Below the pieces are notes generated by a model. That model did no database searches and was not told the DNA's origin. It saw only the letters and a list, made by a program, of their open reading frames with translations. From contig NC_134095.1 of assembly GCF_000715075.1 (NCBI RefSeq), positions 66,469,990 through 66,533,989 of the forward strand: a DNA stretch of 64,000 nucleotides, written 5' to 3'. This stretch comes from Nicotiana tabacum. Taxonomy: Eukaryota > Streptophyta > Magnoliopsida > Solanales > Solanaceae. A program made the position numbers and the translations under genes. Positions 36,212-46,339 of this stretch are shown here, piece by piece (position 1 is the stretch's first letter; each line of letters starts with the position of its first letter).

Positions 36212-37500
36212 ATAGTGAGGACACGTGCTACCCGAGATGATTAGGTACTCGCGCCCCCCACTGCAGCCGTCAAAGGCCAGGGTCGGGGTAGAGGCCGAAG
36301 ACGCACACGTAGTGTAGCCAGGGCACCTGCGCGAGCTGCCGCCGAGGTACCACCAGTGGATCCAGCCGGAGTCCAGGCACCCGACACGCCTACTACTATT
36401 ACTCTAGCTTTTCAAGAGACTTTGGCACAGTTCATGAGCATGTACACCACTTTGGCTCAGTCAGGGTTGCTTCCCCTTGCTGCAGCTACATTCCAGGCCG
36501 GGGGAGGAGCACAGACACCCGCCGCCCACACTCCTAAGCAGCAAGTGCATGTTGAGCAGGTCCCTGAGATTATCCCTGTGCCACCTGTAGTGCCAGTTCA
36601 GCCCGAGGATAGGGCAATGGCTTCTGAGGATGAGCAGTTGAGGCTTGAGAGGTTCAAGAAGTACAAGCCCCATGTACTTAGTGGTCTAGCATCGGAGAAT
36701 GCTTTGAGATTTCTTGATGAGTGTTACCGCATTCTCCGTACCATGGGTATCTCAGGATCGAGCGGGGTTTCTTTCACTACATTCCAGCTTCGAGGAGCCT
36801 CCTATGAGTGGTGGCGCACCTATGAGCTAGACAGTCCAGATGAGGCTACTTCACTGACTTGGGCTAAGGGTTCAGATCTGTTCCTGAGGGAGTATGTTCC
36901 TCAGAGCCTCAGGGATGCATGGTGCAGAGTTTGAGCATTTGCACCAGGGTGCTATGACTGTTTCAGAGTATGATGTCTGTTACACCAGTTTGGTTAGGCA
37001 TGCACCAGCCTTGGTTGCTACTGTCCGCGGGAGGGTTCGCCAGTTTATTGAGGGCCTTATTCCCAGCATTAGATCTATCATGGCTCGTGAGTTGGAGATG
37101 GATATTTCTTACCAGCAGATGGTGATCATTGCTAGGAGGATTGAAGGTATGCATGCTAGGGAGAAAGAGGAGAGGGAGGCCAAGATGTCTCGAGAGTTGG
37201 GTCATTATTCTGGTGCCCGTACCCCAGCTACAGGTTATCATGGTAGGGGTTATATGAGTCATCCTGTTTATTCAGCTCTTCCAGCAGCCAGTGGTATTCC
37301 AGCTCTTCCTAGACATCAAGAGCCTTATTATGCACCTTCGGTTTCTAGCGCGCCTCCTACGCGGGGTGCTTTTAGAGGTCAGTCCAGCAGACCTGGCCCT
37401 AGCCAGTCACAACTACCACGTCCTCCCAGAGCTTGTTTTGAGTATGGTGACACGCGCCATGTGGTGAGGGATTGCCCTAGACTTGGGAGGAGTGCACCTC
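36212..37500 (+). pseudogene. Element A gag (capsid and zinc knuckle), broken
   Basis: Gag packages element RNA in the cytoplasm. The frame opens at 36212, where the expected start codon position reads ATA followed by GTGAGGACACG. TAG follows at 36242-36244. Then come an RGRGR-type basic stretch, a Pro-rich linker and the capsid core (LRLERFKKYKPHVLSGL, YEWWRTYELDSPDEATSLTW). A frameshift at about 36915-36930 moves into the frame open to 38126 (EFEHLHQGAMTVSEYDVCY). The zinc knuckle at about 37433 reads CFEYGDTRHVVRDC, so the second Cys of the usual CX2C is Tyr. An RGRGRGGRGRPRGGG tail leads to protease. Confidence 0.9.
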
Positions 37501-38126
37501 CACAGACGTTTCAACCACATCATGCCCCTCAAAGTTCTCAAGCTATGGTTACAAATCCAGTTGCTACCCCACCTGCTCAGCCAGCTAGAGGTCGAGGTCG
37601 AGGTCGAGGAGGTAGAGGTCGCCCTAGAGGGGGAGGCCAAGCCATATACTATGCCCTCCCTACCCCTACCGAGGTTGTTGCCTCCTATTTTGTCATCATA
37701 GGTATTATATTGGTTTGTCACAAAGATGCATCAGTTCTATTCGATCCAGGCTCTACTTACTCTTATGTGTCTTCTTATTTTGCTTCGCATTTGGGTGTAT
37801 CTCAGGATTCTTTGAGTTTCCCTGTTTATGTTTCTACTCCTGTGGGAGATTCTCTCATTGTGGACCGCGTTTATCGATCGTGTTTGGTTGCTCTTAGTGG
37901 TTTTGAGACAAGAGCTAATTTATTGTTACTCATCATGGTTGATTTCGATATTATCTTGGGCATGGACTGGTTGCCGCCCCATTATGCTATTCTTGATTGT
38001 CATGCCAAAACCGTGACGCTGGCTATGCCAAGTGTACCGCGTGTTGAATGGATGAGTACTTTAGATTACACTCCTAGTAGAGTTATTTCTTTTCTTAAAG
38101 CTCGCGTATGGTTGAGAAGGGTGTGA
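37500..38126 (+). pseudogene. Element A aspartic protease
   Basis: Same frame as the second half of gag. The active-site motif is FDPGSTYSYVS (about 37740-37770), with ILGMDWL about 70 residues later (near 37955), typical for chromovirus proteases that cut the polyprotein. The frame ends at TGA 38124-38126 after an apparent frameshift (about 38105), beyond which RT starts in another frame. Confidence 0.88.
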
Positions 38127-39130
38127 CGCATATTTAGCTTATGTGAGAGATGTCAATATTGATACCCCTCCAGTAGTTTCAGTTACAGTAGTATGGGATT
38201 TTTCTGATGTGCTTCCAGCTGATCTTCCAGGCATGCCGCCTGATAGAGATATTGATTTTGGCATTGATATGTTGCCAGGCACTCAGTCCATTTCTATTCC
38301 TCCATATCGTATGGCTCCTACTGAGTTGAATGATCAGTTATAGGAATTAATTGATAAGGGTTTATCGGCCCAGTGTATCTCTTTGGGGTTCTCCTATCTT
38401 GTTTGTGAAGAAAAAGGATGGTTCTATGCGTATGCGTATCGATTATCGCCCGTTGAACAAGGTTATAGTGAAGAACCATTATCATTTGCCTCGTATTGAT
38501 AATCTGTTTGACCAGCTTCCGGTCACACGTGTTTTCTAAGATTGATTTGCACTCAGATTACCATCAGTTCAAGATTTGGGAGCCAAATATCCCGAAGACT
38601 GCTTTCAAGACTCGGTATGGTCATTACGAGTTCCTTGTCATGTCATTTGGATTGACCAATGCCCCAGTAGTTTTATGCATTTGATATATAGTATGTTCCG
38701 GCCATATCTTGACTCGTTCATCACTGTCTTATTGATGATATTCTAGTGTATTCCCAGAGTCGGGAAGATCATGAGCAACACTTGAGGGCAGTTCTTTAGA
38801 CTCTGAGAGAGAAGAAGTTATATGCTAAGTTCTCGAAATGCGAGTTTTGGTTGGATTCAGTGGCATTCTTAGGCCACGTGGTATCGAGTGAGGGTATTTA
38901 GGTGGATCCGAAGAAGATAGAGGTCGTGCAGAGTTGGCCCATACCATCCTCAGCTACAGAGATCCGCAGTTTTCCTTGGTTTGGCGGGTTACTACCGTCG
39001 TTTTGTGGAGGGGTTTTCATCGATTGCAGCCCCTATGACCAGGTTAAACTAGAAGGGTGCTCCGTTTCAGTAGACGGAGGAGTGTGAGGCGAGCTTTCAA
39101 AAGCTCAAGACAGCTTTGACCATAGCCCCA
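38127..39130 (+). pseudogene. Element A reverse transcriptase, heavily frameshifted
   Basis: RT copies element RNA into DNA. Recognisable pieces in changing frames are LPGTQSISIPPYRMAPTEL (to TAG at 38341), [19 protein letters not shown] (about 38400-38460), [16 protein letters not shown] (about 38620-38665), the catalytic IDDILVYS (about 38731-38755) and [16 protein letters not shown] (about 38848-38895). At least four frame changes occur in 1 kb, and further stops lie at 38758 onward and about 38900. It is clearly dead. Confidence 0.88.
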
Positions 39131-39574
39131 ATTTTGATATTGCCTACAGGTTCGGGGTCTTATACAGTCTATTGTGATGCCTCGAGGGTTGGCCTCGGTG
39201 TGGTGTTGATGCAGGACAGTAGGGTGACTGCCTACGCATCCAGATAGTTGAAGATACATGAGAAGAACTACCCTGTTCACAACCTTGAGTTAGCTGCCAT
39301 TGTTCACGCCCTGAAGATTTGGCGCCATTATTTATACGGTGTTCCTTGTAAGATTTACACTGACCATCGGAGCTTGCAGTACTTGTTCAAGCAAAAGGAT
39401 CTAAATTTGCGCCAGAGGAGGTGGTTGGAGTTGCTAAAGGACTATGATATCACTATTGTGTATCACCCGGGCAAGGCCAAAGTGGTGGCCGATGCTTTGA
39501 GTCACCGGGCAGAGAGTTTGGGGAGTTTGGCTTATTTACCAGCATTGGAAAGGCCTATGGCGATGGATATTTAG
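39131..39574 (+). pseudogene. Element A RNase H
   Basis: YTVYCDASRVGLG (first Asp, about 39160), a TAG at 39245-39247, then [16 protein letters not shown] (Glu), [11 protein letters not shown] (Asp) and [14 protein letters not shown] (Asp). All four catalytic positions are still readable. The frame ends with TAG at 39572-39574. Confidence 0.88.
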
Positions 39575-40503
39575 GCTTAGCCAGCCAATTTATGAGATTG
39601 GATATTTCGGAGCCCAGTCGGGTTCTAGCTTGCGTGGTTTCTTGGTCGTCTTTATTTGATCGTATCAGGGAATGACAGTATGACGACCCTCATTTGCTTG
39701 TCCTCAAGGGCAAGGTTTAGCACGGTGATGGTAGGGATATGACTATTGGTTATGATGGGGTATTGAGGATACAAGGTCAGATTTGTGTACCCAATGTCGA
39801 TGGGCTTCGAGAGTTGATTCAAGAGGAGGACCATAGCTCGCGGTATTCCATTCATCTGGGTGTCGTGAAGATGTATTAGGATTTGAGACAACACTATTGG
39901 TAGAGGCGGATGAAGAAAGATATAGTTGGATTCATAGCTCGGTGTCTCAACTGTCAGCAGGTGAAGTATGAGTACCAGAGACTGGGTTGGTTGCTTCAGC
40001 AGATAGAGATTCCGGAATGGAAGTGGGAGCGGATCACCATGGACTTTGTAGTTGGGCTACCACAGACTTTGAGAAAGTTCGATGTTATTTGGGTGATTGT
40101 GGATCGGTTGACCAAGTTTGCTCAGTTTATTCTTGTGTGTACTACTTATTCCTCGGAGCGGCTGGCGGAGATCTATATCCGGGAGATTGTTTGTCTGCAT
40201 GGTATTCCAGTGTCCATCATTTTAGATAGAGGCACTCAGTTCACATCACGGTTCTGGAGAGCCGTTCAGCATGAGTTGGGTACTCGGGTGGAGTTGAGTA
40301 CTAAATTTCACCCTCAGACGGACGGATAGTCCGAGCACACTATTCAGATTCTTGAGGATATGCTCCATGCATATGTGATTGAGTTTGGAGGGTCTTGGGA
40401 TCAATTCTTACCATTAGCGGAGTTTGCTTATTACAACAGGTACCAGTCCAGTATTCAGATGACACCGTATGAGGCTTTATAATGGAGGCGGTGTAGATCC
40501 TCA
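39575..40503 (+). pseudogene. Element A integrase core, broken
   Basis: The zinc-binding region ends in CLNCQQVKYE (about 39940-39972). The core keeps ITMDFVVGLP (first Asp, about 40038), ILDRGTQFTS (second Asp, about 40222) and, past TAG 40327-40329, SEHTIQILEDML (Glu). Additional stops lie upstream (for example 39718-39720, 39880 and 39901). The open stretch 39910-40329 covers most of the core. Confidence 0.9.
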
Positions 40504-41082
40504 GTGGGTTGGTTTGAGCTGGGTGAGGCCAGATTGTTGGGCACAGCCCAGTCTAGACAGAAGAGTTACGTGGACCGGAAGGTTCGTGATGTTTCCTATA
40601 GGGTTGGAGAGCGGGTTCTACTTCGGGTTTTGCCTATGAAAGGCGTTATGAAGTTCGGGAAGAAAGGGAAGTTAAGTTCGAGGTTTATTGGCCCTTTTGA
40701 GATATTGAGGCGTGTTGGGGAGGTTGCTTATGAGCTGACCTTACCTCCCAGCTTGGCAGGAGTTCATCTGGTATTCCATGTTTCGATACTCCGGAGGTAT
40801 CACGACAATCTGTCGCACATGTTGGATTTCAGTTCAGTCCAGTTGGACAAGGATCTATCTTATATTGAGAAGCCAGTAGCAATATTGGACAGGCAGGTCA
40901 GAAAACTGAGGTCAAAGAATATTGCATCGGTGAAGGTTCAATGGCTGGGCCAGCCAGTCGAGGAGGTGACCTGGGAGACCGAGCAGGATATGCGCAGCCG
41001 TTACCCTCATCTTTTCACTAATTTAGGTATGTCTCTGTGCTCGTTCGAGGATGGACGAATGTTTAAGTGTAGGAGGATGTGA
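40504..41082 (+). pseudogene. Element A integrase C-terminus with chromodomain
   Basis: Contains the GKLSSRFIGPFEILRRVGEV region (GPF/Y module), then PVAILDRQVRKLR and VKVQWLGQPVEEVTWETE, a chromodomain that in this family steers integration toward certain chromatin. Near the start, LLGT passes directly into AQSRQKSY. Relatives have a longer linker there, so I infer an in-frame internal deletion of about 25 codons. It ends CRRM-TGA overlapping the 3' LTR start. Confidence 0.9.
41071..41077 (+). promoter_or_regulatory. Polypurine tract of element A
   Basis: AGGAGGA directly before the 3' LTR (TGTGACG at 41078); it lies inside the last codons of the integrase frame. Confidence 0.75.
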
Positions 41083-43608
41083 CGACCCGGCCAGTCGTCT
41101 TAAGAATTAACGCTCCGATCCCCTATTAATTGCTTTCCCGAGTTTATTTCTACTATTTTAATTTGTCGGGATGTTCGGTTTTAAGTTTAGGAGAGTTTTG
41201 GGACATTTAGCCCCAGAATGAGAGCTTAAGTGTTGGAAAGTTGACAATAGTCGGAATAGTATAAAGACGGCCTCAGAATGGAAATCTGGCGGTTTCGTTA
41301 GCTCCGTTGGGTGATTTCGGGCTTAGGGGCATGATCGTATTGTGTTTTGGAGGTCAGTAGCTAATTTAGGCTTGAAATGGCGAGAGTCAAATTTTTGAAG
41401 TTTCCAGTCCGATAGTGAGATTTTGATCTAAGGGTCGAATGGAATTCCGAAAATTGGAGTAGCTCCGTAGTGTTGAATGTGACGTGCTTGCAAAATTTCA
41501 GGTCGTTCGGATGAGATTTGATAGACTTTTTGATCGAAAGCATAAGTTAAGAGTTCTTGGAGTTCTTAGACTTGAATCCTATATTAAATTGGTGATTTGA
41601 TGTTGTTATGAGCGTTCTGAAGTTTTGAACAAGTTTGAACGATGTCATGGGATGTGTTGGTACAATTGGTTTGAAGTCCCGGGGACTCGGGTGAGTTTCG
41701 GGTAGGTTCCGGGATGTTTTAGGCCAAAAATCATAGTTGTTGTAGGTCCAGAAGAGTTGCAGGCCTCGGAACTCACCAGTGCGTCCGCGGTGGGGGCTAT
41801 GCGGCCGCACAAAATGCAGTGCGGTCCGCGATGAGGAAAATTTCACTGGTCCTACTTCGGAAGCTCATATCTTTTGATCTACAAGGAATTCTGGGATAAT
41901 TCAAAAACTAAAGTTGTAGCCCTTCATTTTAGTTTCCATAATGGTAAATAAATCACAATTTGGACATCTGTAAAGAAAGGTATAGCCAAAATACTAAAGT
42001 CTGTCACTGCAATCAAAACCTGTGCGGACAGTAGTCGTTTTTGTGCGGACCGCACTGGGTTTGTGCAGACAACACTCGTTTTAGTGCGGTCCACAGTGGG
42101 GGAATTCCGGGGGTGCCCTATAAATATGAGGTTTTGGGTTTTATTTCATATTTTGACCTAGAGAGCTCGAATTTTGTCGATTTTTGAAGGTTTTTCAAGA
42201 AATTCATCGAGATTTGGGCTATTTGGAGTCGAGTACTCGTGGCAAAGACGTGGTGTTGGATTGATTTTTAGTCGGTTCGAGGTAAGTGGATTGTATAACC
42301 TTGTGTGGGGGACCTTCCCCTTAGGATATGATATATTTGGTAATTGAAATGCCTTGTACGTGAGGTGACGAGTGCGTACTTGAGCTAGTTGTTGAAAATC
42401 TGGTTTTACTTTAAGTATTCCAATTGAATTCCTTTTTTCCTGCTTTATCTACCTGCGAATTTAGCCCGTTGTAGTTTGTTTTACTTTAAGTATTTCAATT
42501 GAGTTCCTTTTTTCCTGCTTTATCTACTTGTGAATTTAGCCTGTTGTAGTTTAGAAAAAAGCATGTTTAGTTGACTTAATTGCATATGTGCTTAAACTGC
42601 TTTAATTGCATTACGTGAAGCATGTTAGGCTAGTATTAACTATTTTTAATCTGGGACTACGGGACAGTATCCCGGGATATCCCTTGTACGTATTTATGAT
42701 CTGTACTAAGGTGCGGGATACCAAGAGATCCCTGGTACGAATATTGAGAATACCAAGAGATCCCTAGCATATATTGAGGATACCAAGAGATCCTCGCGAT
42801 ACTAAGAGATCCGTAGCATATATTGAGGATACCGAGAAATCCTCGGGATGCCAAGAGATCCCTAGTATATATTGAGGATATCGAGAGATCCCTGGGATAC
42901 CAAGATATCCCTAGTACATGTTGAGGATACTAAGAGATCCTCGGGATACTGAGAGATCCCCGGTTACTTTCCTTGTGGTTTGCCTTCATCTCTGTTTTCA
43001 TTATTGTGCTCTTATTATCCTGTGTAGATTCTCAATTGTACTGCTTATCTTATCCTGTCATCTTTATATTTATCTAATCTCAGTAGGGCCCTGACCTTCC
43101 TCATCACTGCGCAACCAAGGTTAGGCTTGGTACTTACTGAGTACCGCTGTGGTGTACTCATGCCTCTTCTACGCATGTTTTTCATGTGCAGATCCAGGTA
43201 CCTCTACTCAGGCTTACCATTCTTGAGGCGAGGCGATTCTACAGGACTTCGAGGTATATCTTCCGCATCCGCAGACCGAGGAGTCTACTTCTATTCCTAC
43301 ATTTTAGTATTTAGCCCTTTTGTACTTTTGTTCTTATTAGACATTCTGGAGTTAGAGCTATGTAGTATTTCTTATTTTTCTTAGCTTGTGATTCGTGGGT
43401 TTTCGGGTCTTGGATTTGGATATTGGTTTCGAGATTTATATATGGCGTATTCCGAGCGACACATTTAAACATTTTTATTGCCTTATTTCTACAGTAAAAT
43501 TGTTTTACTTCCGCAAGTTTTGGTTATCTTCCGTAATTTAGGCTTACCTAGTTGTAGAGACTAGGTGCCGTCACGATGGTTCACGGAGGGCGAACTAGGG
43601 TCGTGACA
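41078..43608 (+). repeat. Element A 3' LTR (2531 bp)
   Basis: TGTGACGACC ... GGGTCGTGACA. It retains the CpG cluster (41775-42100), TATA (42119), donor GTAAGT (42292), acceptor ...TGTGCAG (43191) and a tandem array of the same type (about 42718-42960). A partial duplication of TTTTACTTTAAGTATT...TTTAGCC (about 42400-42550) is absent from the 5' LTR. Confidence 0.93.
42718..42960 (+). repeat. Tandem repeat in element A 3' LTR
   Basis: Same ATACCAAGAGATCC unit with ATATATTGAGG spacers as in the 5' LTR, with different copy arrangement. Confidence 0.9.
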
Positions 43609-43613
43609 CTTAA
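43609..43613. repeat. Decayed target-site duplication CTTAA (right) of element A
   Basis: Partner of CTCGA at 33492-33496; see there. Confidence 0.7.
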
Positions 43614-44275
43614 GTAGGTTTGTGTAATATTTTGGGACTTGTTGTTATATTCGGACAAGGTTTCGAGGGTCTCGGGTGAGTTTTATGGTGGTTTCAGACC
43701 ATTTTCTACCATAATTGCTTTGTTGTTTTTTTGTTAGTTTATGATGCTTCAGGTTTTCTTTGCAATCGTGAAAGTATAGCCGCGGATACATATTGTTCTG
43801 GGAGTTGGTCTTCTTCACGTTCGCTCTATAGGTTTTGTTTCGCGATGGGTGAGGCTTTAAGCCTTCACGTTCGCGTTTGGGACTACGTGTTCACGTAGTG
43901 TTGAGCTAGGCTGGGAAGGTCATGATTAGTAGACCTTCGCGTTTGTGTGAGGTCTCCGCGTTCGCATGTGTCTGTGTAGATATGAATCGCGATTGTGAGC
44001 CTGGGGTCGTGTTCGCGTAGGGTGTCTTCGAGGCAATTCAGTTTTGTGTTGGTCTCGCGATCACGAAGGGCTATCTATAACAGTTTTATAAGTACTCTAT
44101 TTCGAGAGTTTTGGTTATTTTATCATATTTTAAGATTGGGAGTTCGGATTTGGGTGATGTTTTAGGCGAATTTCAGGATTTGGATTGAGATATGAATTTT
44201 TGACTCAGAATTGATTATTTTACATGATTCCATCTTTGATTTTGGCATTTGATTGGTGAATCTAAAAAAGAAATT

Positions 44276-44290
44276 GGGGGGGGGGGGGGG
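44276..44290. repeat. Poly-G run (15 G)
   Basis: Uninterrupted G run inside LTR C. Confidence 0.95.
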
Positions 44291-44983
44291 TTTGTCAAAA
44301 GGTTCTTAAAAGTTAATAATTGGGTTTTGAACATCAATTCAGAATCGGATTTAAGAGAAACTAGTATGGTTGGACTTGTATTCGAATGAATTATTGGAAT
44401 TTATGGGTTTTGTCGTCATTTGGGTTTGTTTCTTATGGCATTATTTGATTTTTTTGAGTTGCTTTTGGCTAGTTTTGAGCCGTTCAGAAGTCGATTCATG
44501 CGGGATGGCGCCTCTAGTGTATCGATTTGGCTTGCTTGAGGTAAGTATCTTACCTAAACTTTGTTGAGGCGCTAGTTTCCTAAGTTATTTGTAATAGCTA
44601 CGCGCTATGGGTAGCGCACATGTGTGGGGTTGAGCCCATGTGCATGCAACAAGGTACTTTTTATGCTCAGTGTAGTGTTTAGGCTATGATATGCCTTGGA
44701 CTGATTTCTAGGCTTCATGTTATGATCGTTCTTATATTTGTATCCCTGTTGTGAGATATTTGAGCCATGTTTGAGGTTACATAGAGGTTAATATCCTGAT
44801 TGAACCTGATAATTGCTACTTTCATGATGTATTTGCTTGATTTGAGCTATGATAGCACACTTTGCACATGCATACACCTTAGCATTTCACTTCTACCAGT
44901 CTATGAGTATGAAATTTGATGTTCATTGATCATGTACATGTATTCTTATATATTTGTTTTCTGTGTGATATGGACTGGATTGG

Positions 44984-45300
44984 TTGTGATAATGAGTATG
45001 TGACCACACTTGGCAGATTGTGATATTGTGCATGTGACCATGCTGGGCGAAATGTGATAATGATCATGTGACCACGCCGGGTGAATTGTGATATTGAGCA
45101 TATGACCATGTTGGGCAAATTGTGATATTGAGCCCCTGACCACGCCGGGTGGATTGTGATATTGAGCTCGTGACTATGGCTGGTGGATTGTGATATTGAG
45201 CCCGTGACACCGCCGAGTTGATTGTGATATTGAGCTTGTGACCACGCCGGGTGGATTGTGATATTGAGCCTATGAACATGCCTGGCGGATTGTGATATGA
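44984..45300 (+). repeat. 34-bp tandem repeat, 9 copies, in LTR C
   Basis: TTGTGAT (or ATGTGAT) recurs at 44984, 45018, 45052, 45086, 45120, 45154, 45188, 45222 and 45256, with a partial at 45290. Spacing is exactly 34. Units carry GTGACCACGCCGGGTG. Confidence 0.96.
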
Positions 45301-46339
45301 TAGCACGTAAGTTGTCCATGCAGTGTGTGGATATGGATCCATCCCACTAGGTTCATCCTCTCATGTGTCTTTTTGATGTTGTATATGTAGATTATGAGAA
45401 ACCGACGGATTTCTAGTTGATATGGGCTTTGGGAAAGCCAATCACTGTTTAGGTTCGATTATTGAATTTCTGATGTGGGCCTTAGAGACGTATTGTGATT
45501 TTTATATGGATTGTTTTCGCGCCGCCGCGAATTGATATTTGGTTATTGCATTTCTTTTCTACTTGCAATTTTCTTCGATTTATACATGATTTTGATGCAT
45601 CTCTTCTCTTTTTGCTAGCTCCAGGTTGTATACATGCCTTTGTGCACATCTTCTTGTATGCCACCGTACTTGATGAGATAAGACACGATACATATCTTCT
45701 TTATATGTGAATCCGAGTGACTTGACTTGTTTAATCACGCATATCTTCTCTATATGCAAGTTTGACGATTTGATGATATTGGACGCATATCCTCTCTATA
45801 TGCTGGATTGTTAACTGAAAATAACATGTCTTATTAGCTTTGGGCACCAAAGAGGTTTTATCTGTGATTTATAACTTGATAACATTTTCGATGTGTACTT
45901 GTGAGATATATAAATTGAACATGTAATTAGTGAGCATCATTTGTGTATCTTGCCACTATTACCTCACCGAGGTTAGCTATGATACTTGTTGTGTACATGG
46001 GATCGACTGTATTCATACTACACTTTTGCACCTTGCGTGCAGATCTTGGTGTTGAGTTGCTGTGGATGATGGGAGATGGCATTGTAAATGTATCTTCTTT
46101 CTGGATATAGCTACCACTTGTCCTTAATAGTTTTAGGTTCATATTCTGTTTATGTATATTCCAAACAGATGTTGTATTTATTTTCATACCAGCTTTGTAA
46201 ATCTAAGTCTTAGTGGCTCATGACTTGTACTACCAATCATTGGGTTATTGTACAAAATATTTCACTTATTGATTTCTAATTATTTTTATTAGAATTGTGT
46301 TGACTATTATTTGGATTATCTAGCGGGTTGGATTAGGTG

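Larger units (their letters stand above)
33497..43608 (+). mobile_element. Element A: complete but inactive Ty3-gypsy chromovirus (Tekay/Del type)
   Basis: 5' LTR 33497-36009, initiator tRNA-Met primer site, gag, protease, RT, RNase H, integrase with C-terminal chromodomain, polypurine tract and 3' LTR 41078-43608, all + strand, 10.1 kb. Domain order and the chromodomain place it in the chromoviruses. The coding part has lost its ATG and carries many stops and frameshifts. A hand comparison of the first roughly 250 aligned bases of the two LTRs gives about 23 substitutions (about 9%), nearly all transitions, which suggests an insertion a few million years old. Confidence 0.93.
43609..46339 (+). 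repeat. LTR C, right part
   Basis: Continues LTR C after element A; GTAGGTTTGTG at 43614 joins the left part, as in LTR E. It holds a cluster of TTCGCG words (about 43800-44070), donor GAG-GTAAGT (44538-44546), a 9-copy 34 bp array (44984-45300) and acceptor GCGTGCAG (46035-46042). It stops at 46339 (AGGTGCCATCA), about 30 bp short of the usual LTR end, where LTR E begins in the opposite orientation. Confidence 0.82.

Noticed and set aside
36461..37721. Minus-strand frames of 70-102 codons across element A gag
   Set aside because: They are shadows of the sense gag frame.
44930..45342. Three overlapping minus-strand open frames (65-129 codons) in different frames
   Set aside because: They run through the 34-bp tandem array. 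Because 34 is not a multiple of three, every frame cycles through the same peptide, and the unit has no stop on that strand. They are repeat artefacts.
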